Part shown: positions 45,952-54,328 of the stretch, in pieces
Numbering within the stretch: the stretch's first letter is position 1
How the letters are laid out: every line of letters starts with the position of its first letter
Assembly: GCA_016592635.1 (NCBI GenBank)
Contig: AP023240.1
Span: 1,963,630 to 2,027,629, forward strand
Length of the DNA stretch: 64,000 nucleotides
Origin: Methyloprofundus sp.
GTDB taxonomy: Bacteria > Pseudomonadota > Gammaproteobacteria > Methylococcales > Methylomonadaceae
Direction of reading: 5' to 3'
The notes under the pieces: generated by a model
Databases searched by the model: none
The model's input: only the letters and a program-made list of their open reading frames with translations
What the model was told of the DNA's origin: nothing
Program-made: the position numbers and the translations under genes

Positions 45952-47226
45952 TTAGAACTGATAGCCCATGCCAAGGTCAAAGCCTGTCTGCTTAGCAGAA
46001 CCATCGGTAGAATTTTTCTCGAAATAATCAAATTTAAAGACAACATTTTGATGTATCCAGTAGTTGAAACCTAACTCCCATTTACCGAAACTTCTTTGTT
46101 TCTTGTTATAGTATTTTAACTCTTCATAGCGCCCATAAACACCAATATCACCAATAATGGTTGGTACACGGTAAGAGGGTTCAAGGTACCAGCCATCCTG
46201 AGTGTGTGCATCATCAATAGTTGTACTTATATCCCAGCGCGCATAGAGAGCTTTCCCCATAATGGTTCCAGGCCCAAGGGTATGACTATAAATAGCATGG
46301 AATTCAGATAAAACTGCATCGCCCATAGTGTCACTTGCACCTTGGTCTAAATCTGTTTGGTAATTGAAATTAGCAGCAACTTCTAAACCAGGTAAGCCGG
46401 TATATTTGATCCCACCATAGACACCGCCACTTTTAACCAATTGCTTAGAAATTTTACCGCGTCCGCCACGGATATAACCATCATCAGCATTTAACCCGGA
46501 AGTAAGCCCCAATTGAACACCAATACCATTAGCAAAATTATATTTTGTACTAATCCCCGCTTCCCACCACGTGGTTGGAATAATGTATTTTTCGACATTA
46601 TTACGTTCCACGCCATAAAAAGTAGTTGGCTCGTGTGTCTCATTGATAATGCCTATGGGAATTAAGAATAAACCCGCTTTCATAGACGCTTGATCGGTAA
46701 CATCGTATTCTATATAAGCCTGTTCTAACTCAACCCCGCCCCCCCAACCATTTCCGGAAATAGAGTGTTCTATTTCTACTTCCGAGAATAAACGTAAATT
46801 ATCGGTAAATTCATGGCCAAAAAAGAGTACAAATCGATGAAAGTCAATTTCATCTTTTTGCTGCTTAGCATCAGAGGAATCATAATTATTGTAATGTAGC
46901 TCGCCATAGCCACCAATAGTCGTACGGTCATACCAATGTCCGCCTGAAGAACTTTGACTCTCTACATTATCACTAATGGTTTCTACTGCAACAGTATTAT
47001 TTTCGACTTGTTGTTCAGTATTATCTAGCTTTTCTTTAAGCTCGGAATTATTAGATTTTAATTCAGCATTTTCCTTACGTAACTTTTGGAACTCTTGTTG
47101 CTGTTGTTGTTTATATGCTTCAAATTGTTCAGCAAGTTCATCTACTGTCAGTGCTTGCGCTGTTGAAGTGGTTGCTAAAAGTGATGCCAACACTAAAGGA
47201 GGCAAACAAGTCATTTTGTTCATCAT
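45952..47226 (-). CDS. Outer-membrane porin of the OprO/OprP-like type
   Basis: A 424-residue protein: signal peptide (to ~25, STAQA), a Gln/Glu/Lys-rich trimeric-type coiled coil (~28-85), then a beta-barrel that starts TTIGGYGELHYNNYD and ends in GFDLGMGYQF with terminal Phe. Long acidic and Gly-rich loops are seen (GNGWGGGVELEQAYIEYD). It is the first gene after a strong promoter overlapped by a Fur-box-like palindrome, so its substrate may relate to iron or another metal rather than phosphate. Confidence 0.87.
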   Translation of the reverse strand: MMNKMTCLPPLVLASLLATTSTAQALTVDELAEQFEAYKQQQQQEFQKLRKENAELKSNNSELKEKLDNTEQQVENNTVAVETISDNVESQSSSGGHWYDRTTIGGYGELHYNNYDSSDAKQQKDEIDFHRFVLFFGHEFTDNLRLFSEVEIEHSISGNGWGGGVELEQAYIEYDVTDQASMKAGLFLIPIGIINETHEPTTFYGVERNNVEKYIIPTTWWEAGISTKYNFANGIGVQLGLTSGLNADDGYIRGGRGKISKQLVKSGGVYGGIKYTGLPGLEVAANFNYQTDLDQGASDTMGDAVLSEFHAIYSHTLGPGTIMGKALYARWDISTTIDDAHTQDGWYLEPSYRVPTIIGDIGVYGRYEELKYYNKKQRSFGKWELGFNYWIHQNVVFKFDYFEKNSTDGSAKQTGFDLGMGYQF

Positions 47227-47265
47227 AAAATCTACAAAAAAAAGCGGAAATAAATAGTTGCGCTT

Positions 47266-47311
47266 ATATTAATGCAAATGCGAATGATTATCAACTAAAT
47301 CATTCGCATTT
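47266..47311 (-). promoter_or_regulatory. Sigma-70 promoter overlapped by a Fur-box-like inverted repeat
   Basis: On the minus strand TTGATA (47294-47289) and TAATAT (47271-47266) are separated by exactly 17 bp. The 14-bp inverted repeat AAATGCGAATGATT / AATCATTCGCATTT (47276-47289 and 47298-47311) with GAATGATTATC covers the -35 and spacer. The sequence resembles Fur sites (GATAATGATAATCATTATC). It would repress the porin operon when iron is plentiful, and lies 245 bp before the divergent gene at 47556. The rest of 47227-47555 shows no gene. Confidence 0.7.
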
Positions 47312-47555
47312 TACCCTGCTCTTGATAAATAGGTTAATTTTGTACCTACCCTCATAATCTTAATAAGGAGAGTGAAATAACTTTTTACATCGTAAGAAAA
47401 ATTGCTACTATATAAGAGCTCACTCATATTTAATGAGTCTTCTTTTGGTTTCAATATGATGCACCATACCAAGCGCTACTGATGTTCTATATACCTGCTA
47501 CACATAACTGCTTATGCACACTCGGCTACGGAAATTTTAAAAGGGACTTTATCCA

Positions 47556-48737
47556 ATGAAAAAAATATTATTAAGCTATGTATTGTTATTTAGCATGTTA
47601 AGTCAGTTAGCATTTGCAGCACATAATAGTCATAATCAACTACCCGTAGATATTATAAGGAATACTCTCGCGCTTACTTTTGCAGAAAATGGCACATTAT
47701 GGCGCTTACTCCCTACCAGAGATTTTATTTATGTCGATTTTTCAACAGATAACGGCAATAGTTATAGCAAGCCAAGTAAAGTGAATAAGCAAGCACAAAA
47801 AATAAGTGCCTGGCCTGAAAACCCACCCGCTATCGCTGTCACTAAAAGTGGTCGTATTTTGGTATTGTATTATGCTGATACACAGCAAAAATCGACCAGT
47901 TATTTTAGTTATTCGGATGATTTAGGCAAAACATTTTCCACGCCTACCTTAATTAGTGATCATGCAACGACCGATATGCACTATATGGATAAAATGCTGG
48001 TTGATCAGCAAGGTGATGTGCATTTCTTCTGGCATGATCGACGCAATGAAGGTCAAAATACTGGTATGGGTTCGGGGGTACTATCCCTGTACCATGCAAA
48101 AATTAATAAGCTAAATAACGATATTTCTAAGAATGAATTAATAAACCATTTTGTCTGTAGTTGTTGCAGGACAGCCATTAGCCTATCTCCCCAAGGTTAT
48201 CCTATCATTTTAATGCGTATGGCATTTCCTGATGGCGCGCGCGATCATGTTTTATTAAGTAAAGAATCTGCAACACAATGGCGCACTCCCTCACGTATTT
48301 CAGATGATCATTGGGTAATTGATGCTTGTCCTGAACACGGTCCGGCATTAGCCATAGATACACAAGGCAGAAGCCATTTAACGTGGTTTTCATTAAGCAA
48401 TAAACGCCAAGGTATTTTTTATGCATATACTGATGATTATGGCATAACCGTATCAAATCCTATGCCACTGGGCCAGCTGGACTATTTGCCAAGCCACCCC
48501 GACATAGCCGTTGCCAAGCAACGCGTCGTCGTGGCTTGGACTGAGTTTGATGGCAAAACCACCAGTCTATATATACAACAATCCTTCAATAAAGGGGAAA
48601 GTTGGCAAACTGCACAAAAGGTTGCAAGTAGCACATCAAGCACAGGCTACCCAATATTATTGGCACAAAATGAAAAAATCTTTATCTCATGGGTCACTAA
48701 AGCAACAGGGCATTCCTTAATTGAGGTGATTAAATGA
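47556..48737 (+). CDS. Secreted BNR-repeat (sialidase-like propeller) protein with Cys motifs
   Basis: A 393-residue exported protein (signal peptide to ~21, QLAFA). Several BNR/Asp-box-type repeats are seen (STDNGNSYSKP, YSDDLGKTFSTP, YTDDYGITVSNP, SFNKGESWQTA), giving a six-bladed-type propeller. Cys201, Cys203 and Cys204 (CSCCR) and Cys258 with His261 (DACPEHGP) are unusual for sialidases and could bind a metal or form disulfides. The catalytic sialidase residues are not evident, so enzyme activity on sialic acid is doubtful. It overlaps the thioredoxin-like gene by 4 bases. Confidence 0.8.
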   Translation: MKKILLSYVLLFSMLSQLAFAAHNSHNQLPVDIIRNTLALTFAENGTLWRLLPTRDFIYVDFSTDNGNSYSKPSKVNKQAQKISAWPENPPAIAVTKSGRILVLYYADTQQKSTSYFSYSDDLGKTFSTPTLISDHATTDMHYMDKMLVDQQGDVHFFWHDRRNEGQNTGMGSGVLSLYHAKINKLNNDISKNELINHFVCSCCRTAISLSPQGYPIILMRMAFPDGARDHVLLSKESATQWRTPSRISDDHWVIDACPEHGPALAIDTQGRSHLTWFSLSNKRQGIFYAYTDDYGITVSNPMPLGQLDYLPSHPDIAVAKQRVVVAWTEFDGKTTSLYIQQSFNKGESWQTAQKVASSTSSTGYPILLAQNEKIFISWVTKATGHSLIEVIK

Positions 48738-49219
48738 AATATATTATTAAGGTAGTGATACTTTGTTGTTTATGCATAACGGCAACGCAAGCTACTGACG
48801 TTAAGATGCACTCATTTCATCAAGATTCTTATCAACAGATTCTAGACAAGCAAAAACAACAGCCTTTTGTTTTAATAGTTTGGTCGATAAACTGTGCAGC
48901 CTGCTTGGCAGAAATGGAATTAATTCATGAAATTCAACAACAAGCAAATATTAAGCTCATTATGCTCTCGGTAGATGGTCATGAATTTCGCAATGAAATG
49001 CTGCAAGTCATTCAACAAAACCGGCTAGAGAGTATAGAACAATGGTTTTTTGCGGAGGATAACTCCCCTGCTCTACGCTATCTTGTCGATAAGCACTGGT
49101 ACGGCGAACTGCCAAGAACTTATTTTTTTGATAAACAGCATAAAAAAATAGGCATCAGTGGTGTGTTAAAATCTACTGAATATCAGTCCTATATCAACAA
49201 AACCATCTTGGCTAAATGA
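48734..49219 (+). CDS. Exported thioredoxin-like (TlpA/redoxin type) protein
   Basis: A 161-residue protein with a signal peptide (to ~20, ITATQA) and a thioredoxin fold. The active site is Cys54-Ala-Ala-Cys57 in WSINCAACLAEM, and PRTYFFD holds the cis-Pro. It is probably a periplasmic thiol reductant. Its start overlaps the stop of the Cys-motif propeller gene (ATGA), so that protein, with its CSCC motif, is the likely client. Confidence 0.87.
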   Translation: MKYIIKVVILCCLCITATQATDVKMHSFHQDSYQQILDKQKQQPFVLIVWSINCAACLAEMELIHEIQQQANIKLIMLSVDGHEFRNEMLQVIQQNRLESIEQWFFAEDNSPALRYLVDKHWYGELPRTYFFDKQHKKIGISGVLKSTEYQSYINKTILAK

Positions 49220-49288
49220 TGGAAATTGTTGCACTTAAGCTTAACTGATATACTCAGTAATTCTAATTTAACATTAAAAGGAAAGACA

Positions 49289-49726
49289 ATGGATTTAATG
49301 CAACTAGGCGCCCAACTAATTCAAAGCAAATTAGGTAGCAATGTTAGTGAAAGCGGGATTTCAGATGCTTTAGGCGCTCTATTAGGAGGCTCTAGCAGTG
49401 GTGGAGCTACTGCTGGGGGAATTGATTTAGGTAGTATTGTTAGTAATATGATTACCCAAGGCGGCGGCTTAGAAAGCATCATTGGCTCTTGGTTGGGAGA
49501 TGGCTCTAATGAAGCGATTTCTGCAGGGCAAATCAAGGATATTCTAGGGGGTGATAAAGTTGCCGCTTTTGCCAATCAATTAGGGGTTGATGAAAATACT
49601 GCTGCAGATAGTTTAGCCGAAGCCGTTCCACAAATGGTTGATAAAGGTAGCACAGGTGGCTCTTTATTAGATGCTGTAGGGGGTATTGACGGTGCATTAA
49701 ATCTTGCTAAAAAGTTTTTTGGTTAG
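49289..49726 (+). CDS. DUF937/YidB-like protein
   Basis: A 145-residue Gly/Ser/Ala-rich soluble protein. GISDALGALLGG, IISGWLG-like GSWLGDGSN and ISAGQIKDILGGDKVAAFAN are the repeated pattern of the YidB/DUF937 family. The frame opens at 49226, but AAAAGGAAAG directly precedes the ATG at 49289. No signal peptide. Function unknown. Confidence 0.85.
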   Translation: MDLMQLGAQLIQSKLGSNVSESGISDALGALLGGSSSGGATAGGIDLGSIVSNMITQGGGLESIIGSWLGDGSNEAISAGQIKDILGGDKVAAFANQLGVDENTAADSLAEAVPQMVDKGSTGGSLLDAVGGIDGALNLAKKFFG

Positions 49727-49942
49727 AATTTAAACACAGGCTGTTTATAAGGGTGGGTAACGTCTTTTATACCCACCTAATACATCTTTGAAGTGTAGCA
49801 ATAAAAGGAGTTTATTGACGTACCACTCAGATTGAGGCACTGTATCAATGCTATATTAAATTTTAGTAAGAAAATTTCTAGCCACTACTGCTTTATTTGA
49901 ATGGCAGGGCTATTTTCCTGATTGTAAGAGATTTAAAGATTC

Positions 49943-52900
49943 ATGCCTATTAATGATTCATTGAATACAGCCACTTGCTCAGTAGATATGCAGTTTCTAA
50001 TATCGGCATCAGGCGAACAAGTATTACATGTCAATTCAGCAATACATGCATTATTAGGTTACGCGACAAAAGAATTTTTTGAAACAGACTTGCGCTTTGC
50101 AAAGCTGATTCATACAGCCGACCAAAATATAGCTGAGGAATTATTCTCCTTAGTTGCACAAGAAATCCCCAAAAATATCAATTTCCGCTGTAGACAACAA
50201 AATGGCAAGATTATTTGTCTACAGGGCCGTTATCATAAAAAGTATGATCAAAATTCTGCCTTAATCTTACACCTGCAATTAACAGATGCTAAGTTATTAA
50301 AGCAAAATCTAAGTGATTCAATACTGTTAAGTAACTTCACTGCCATGATGGAAAATAGTGAAGATTACATTTTCTTTAAAGATAGGAATCATGCCTTTAC
50401 CGCAGCCAGTCAAACACTCGTTTCTATCACTGACCCTTCCGAGCATTGGACAGACCTAATTGGAAAAACTGATTATGATGTTTTTCAAGAAGAGTATGCA
50501 GATGCTTATTACCAACTAGAAAAGGAAATTTTTGCTGGCTCTCCTTCTGTACAAGACATTCAAAAAATACAAGATAAACAAGGCAATATTGGCTGGGTAG
50601 ATAATCGTAAATACCCAATACTTGATAAGCAAGGCAAGATTATTGGCCTATTTGGTATTGCTCGTGATATTACCGAAAATATTTTAAATCAGCAAAAAGT
50701 TCAACAACTACTCAGTAAACAAAAGGTAATTCTGGAAAATAATTTAATTGGCAGTGCTACAGTAAAAGACCGAAAAATCTTGTGGACGAACCCCGCTTAT
50801 ACCAAGTTATTTGGATATAGAAAAAGTGAATTAATTGCAATGCCAACACGGCAACTATATGCAGACGAAGAAACTTATCAATTAGTTGGGCATGCCTACA
50901 AGAACATTGCCAAAGAACCAGTTAGACTAAATGAACTTAAATTTTTACATAAAAATGGACAACTGATATGGGTTAACCTGGGAGGAACACTTATAGATGT
51001 TCAGGAAGACATATCATTATGGAGTTTTGTCGATGTTTCTGAACTTAAACAGTCTAGGCTAACATTACAAAATTCAGAAACACGTTTTCGTACCTTATTT
51101 GAGTCACACGGCGATGCTATTATGTTGCTAGGTGATGCAGGTCTTTTTAACTGCAATAAAGCAACGTTAGAGATGTTTGGCTGTACAACTGTCGAAGAGT
51201 TTTGTGCGCTTAAAGACCCTGCTTACCTATCTCCAGCGGTGCAACCTTGTGGTACAAAATCCTCTGAATTAGGCAAGCAACTCATCGCAACAGCCCTAGA
51301 AAAAGGTCATTTAAGTTTTGAATGGACGCATAAGCGTCATGATAATGGATGGGTGTTTCCCGCTGAAGTATTGCTGACAACGATGTTTTTAGATGGTCAG
51401 CAAGTCATTCAAGGCACTGTACGCGATATTAGCAAACGCAAACAGATAGAGAGTGCATTGCGAGAAAGTGATGCGCGCTGGAAATTTGCCCTAGAAGGAG
51501 CAGGCGATGGCGTATGGGAGTATGACTTTGTCACCCACTCCAATACGGTGTCTAAGCAATTGGCACTAATGTTGGGAATTGATAGTCATATATCCGAGGG
51601 TTATCAACCGTTAGATTATTGGGCCGATCTCTTGCATCCCGATAGCTATACAAAAACATTAAATGCTATTCAAGTAGTTGCAAACAATAAGTCGGATTAC
51701 TATTTGGTTGAACATCAGGTGCGCCATCGCGATGGGCACTATAAATGGATATTATCTCGAGGAAAGCTCATTTCTCGTACTAACGATGGCCAGCCATTGC
51801 GCATGATTGGCATTTCTATAGACATTACTGAACGTAAACAAACCGAACATGACTTACGTATTGCAGCAGCCGCTTTTGAATCCAAAGAAGGTGTCATTGT
51901 TACTGATAATAAAGGGACTATCCTTAAAGTAAATCATGCTTTTAGTCAAATTACTGGCTATAGTGCAGCAGAGGCAGTTGGTTGCAACCCAAGCATACTT
52001 CAATCAGGTCACCATAATGAAAGCTTTTATGCTTCATTATGGCAAAGTCTTGAAAATACAGGCGTATGGGATGGTGAAATTTGGAATAAACGTAAAAATG
52101 GGGATATTTATCCTGAATACTTGAATATTTCCGCAGTAAAAGGCCAAACTGGCACAATCACCAACTATGTTGCCTCATTTCATGATATTACTCAGGAAAA
52201 AGCGGCTACAGCCGAAATTGAGCGTTTAGCATTTTATGACCCGTTGACTAATCTACCAAACCGAAGGCTACTATTAGATCGTTTAGACCCTGCATTAGCA
52301 GCAAGTTCACGTAGTGGCCGTCTAGGGGCTTTACTGTTTATTGATTTGGATAATTTCAAAACACTCAATGATACTCATGGACATGATATCGGCGACCTAT
52401 TACTGCAACAAGTTGCTACCCGCCTGTTACACTGCATTCGTGAAGGCGATACGGTTGCACGTTTGGGTGGTGATGAGTTTGTGGTAATGCTAGAAGACTT
52501 AAGTGAACATGAGCTTGAAACTGCCAATCTAACAAAAATTATTGGCAATAAAATTATCACCACACTGAACCAGCCTTATTTACTTGGAGGCCTTACTCAT
52601 TATAGTACGCCCAGTATTGGCGCTACTTTATTTAACGGCCATAAACAAACGACAGACGAACTACTCAAATATGCTGATATTGCCATGTATGAAGCCAAAG
52701 CTTCAGGCCGTAATGCACTACGTTTTTTTGACCAACAGATGCAATCTAGCATTATAAAACGAGCATTACTTGAAGAGCAGCTGTATCAAGCACTACGAGA
52801 AAACCAATTTGAAATGCATTACCAAGCACAAGTACATAATGATAGGACAACTATTGGTGCTGAGGCACTGATTCGTTGGCGACACCCACAGCGTGGCTTG

Positions 52901-53524
52901 CTTGCCCCGAGCGCATTTATGAACACAGCGGAAGAAACAGGTATTATTATCAATATTGGTTACTGGGTGCTAAAAGAAACCTGTAGGCAACTCAAACGCT
53001 GGGAAAATACTCTTGATAAACAAAACTTACAAATCTCGGTCAATATTAGTAGCTATCAATTCCGGCAAACTGATTTTGTAAGTCAAGTCACTCAAGCTTT
53101 ATCTTATAGCAACATCAATCCTAGCCGACTTCGATTAGAAATCACGGAACAATTAGTTGTGCATGACCTTGATGATGCCATCATTAAAATGCACCAGTTA
53201 CGTAAAATAGGGGTGCACTTTGCAATTGGTAATTTTGGAATAGGCTATTCTTCATTGTCCAGCCTAAAAAAACTGCCCATTGACCAAATCAAGCTTGACC
53301 AAAGCTTTGTTCATGACATTGCCAATGCCCCTGATAATGATATTATCGTCCAAACCATCATTACTATGGCAAAGAATCTAAATATTGAACTGATTGCTGA
53401 AGGCGTAGAAACTGAACTACAACGTGACTTTCTGGCACTGCATGGTTGCCTAATTTACCAAGGGTACTTATTTGCCAAACCAGTTCCTATGGAGGAGTTT
53501 GAGAGCAATCTAATGACTGTATAG
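49943..53524 (+). CDS. Cytoplasmic multi-PAS GGDEF-EAL protein with a degenerate EAL motif
   Basis: A 1193-residue protein without TM helices. About six PAS-type modules fill residues 1-760 (for example FFKDRNHAFTAASQ, ILWTNPAYTKLFGYRK, VIVTDNKGTILKVNHAFSQI). The GGDEF domain (motif at 842-846) is intact, with LFIDLDNFKTLND before it, so it should make c-di-GMP. The EAL domain keeps E974-A-L, EITEQL and AEGVET, but the usual DDFGTGYS is AIGNFGIGYS: the metal-binding Asp pair is replaced by Gly1096-Asn1097. Phosphodiesterase activity is therefore probably lost. One PAS module may bind a flavin or heme, not resolvable here. Confidence 0.92.
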   Translation: MPINDSLNTATCSVDMQFLISASGEQVLHVNSAIHALLGYATKEFFETDLRFAKLIHTADQNIAEELFSLVAQEIPKNINFRCRQQNGKIICLQGRYHKKYDQNSALILHLQLTDAKLLKQNLSDSILLSNFTAMMENSEDYIFFKDRNHAFTAASQTLVSITDPSEHWTDLIGKTDYDVFQEEYADAYYQLEKEIFAGSPSVQDIQKIQDKQGNIGWVDNRKYPILDKQGKIIGLFGIARDITENILNQQKVQQLLSKQKVILENNLIGSATVKDRKILWTNPAYTKLFGYRKSELIAMPTRQLYADEETYQLVGHAYKNIAKEPVRLNELKFLHKNGQLIWVNLGGTLIDVQEDISLWSFVDVSELKQSRLTLQNSETRFRTLFESHGDAIMLLGDAGLFNCNKATLEMFGCTTVEEFCALKDPAYLSPAVQPCGTKSSELGKQLIATALEKGHLSFEWTHKRHDNGWVFPAEVLLTTMFLDGQQVIQGTVRDISKRKQIESALRESDARWKFALEGAGDGVWEYDFVTHSNTVSKQLALMLGIDSHISEGYQPLDYWADLLHPDSYTKTLNAIQVVANNKSDYYLVEHQVRHRDGHYKWILSRGKLISRTNDGQPLRMIGISIDITERKQTEHDLRIAAAAFESKEGVIVTDNKGTILKVNHAFSQITGYSAAEAVGCNPSILQSGHHNESFYASLWQSLENTGVWDGEIWNKRKNGDIYPEYLNISAVKGQTGTITNYVASFHDITQEKAATAEIERLAFYDPLTNLPNRRLLLDRLDPALAASSRSGRLGALLFIDLDNFKTLNDTHGHDIGDLLLQQVATRLLHCIREGDTVARLGGDEFVVMLEDLSEHELETANLTKIIGNKIITTLNQPYLLGGLTHYSTPSIGATLFNGHKQTTDELLKYADIAMYEAKASGRNALRFFDQQMQSSIIKRALLEEQLYQALRENQFEMHYQAQVHNDRTTIGAEALIRWRHPQRGLLAPSAFMNTAEETGIIINIGYWVLKETCRQLKRWENTLDKQNLQISVNISSYQFRQTDFVSQVTQALSYSNINPSRLRLEITEQLVVHDLDDAIIKMHQLRKIGVHFAIGNFGIGYSSLSSLKKLPIDQIKLDQSFVHDIANAPDNDIIVQTIITMAKNLNIELIAEGVETELQRDFLALHGCLIYQGYLFAKPVPMEEFESNLMTV

Positions 53525-53628
53525 TACTGTTAATCCCTGAGTTCATATGATCAGTGCACAACCTGCCTACAAAAAATTAAATTAATAGCCTCAAATATTC
53601 TCTCCCCTATGATTATAAAATCGACCAC

Positions 53629-54111
53629 TTATTGTTTGTAATAGCTTTCAATAAATACGAGTGGTTCACGAAACCATACCCAAACTTCAATATCGAAGAG
53701 TTTACTCAGTTCAGATAAAATATTTTTTGATTCATCAGGAAAATCCCAGCAGTAATTATAAATGCCTTCAGATGACAGGATAATGGTGTGCGTGTCTTTT
53801 TTAACTTGCGAGATTATGTTCTTAAAATTTTCTAGAAGGCTTTCCAAATTTGTTGTGACTAAATTCTTCTCAAACCATTGGTGTTTTGGTGCGTTGAAAT
53901 TTTGTAACTTATCAAGGTTATGTGGGTAAAGAATCCCTTTTCCTCTAAGCTTACGTTGTTTTTTATCTAGGTAGGTTTGTAAGCTCGTTGTGCCCGTTTT
54001 TGGTGTACCAGCATGGATTAGTGTGTTAAAAGGCAGGTCACCTATTTGAAAGAAAGCATTATTAAAATTACGAATTTATAAGTGTAGGCTTAATCGTTTT
54101 GGCTTTTTCAT
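53629..54111 (-). pseudogene. Sulfotransferase-like pseudogene
   Basis: From an ATG at 54111 with a good AAGGA site, the frame reads MKKPKRLSLHL, then a TAA at 54078-54076, then goes on in frame: IRNFNNAFFQIGDLPF and LIHAGTPKTGTTSLQTYL, the PAPS 5'-phosphosulfate loop of sulfotransferases, down to FREPLVFIESYYKQ, the 3'-phosphate segment, and a stop at 53629. The C-terminal half found in whole enzymes (about 250-300 residues) is missing. A single nonsense change at codon 12 plus 3' loss explains this. The frame from 53847 alone is only the rear of this fragment. Confidence 0.75.
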
Positions 54112-54302
54112 GACTTAATATCCTTATGAAGAAAATGGAAATATCCATAAATCAATTATAGCTAATTATTAGCAGAAATAGAGAATAAATTACATGTAAT
54201 ATCTATATTTTCATTGGCTTAGGTATATATCGGAAGCGGCATTAGGCTCAGACTCGATTGAAAATAATATCCACTAATATAAAATGCCAGCTACTGCAAT
54301 TA

Positions 54303-54328
54303 GTCGTAGCCATAGGCTTCTCCTACAG
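54303..54328. repeat. REP-like unit supplying the hrpA stop codon
   Basis: Read on the minus strand the unit begins CTGTAGGA and contains CCTATGGC, as at 24872-24900. Its first six bases are the last sense codon (CTG) and the stop (TAG) of hrpA. It may also act as the hrpA terminator. Confidence 0.55.

Noticed and set aside
47556..48737. Functional exo-alpha-sialidase
   Set aside because: Asp-box-like repeats are present, but the Arg triad and FRIP-type start of sialidases are not evident; the Cys motifs suggest another role.
53629..53847. 72-residue stand-alone gene
   Set aside because: The same frame extends upstream without a stop to a PAPS-loop and an ATG with RBS, interrupted by a single TAA; it is the rear part of a pseudogene.
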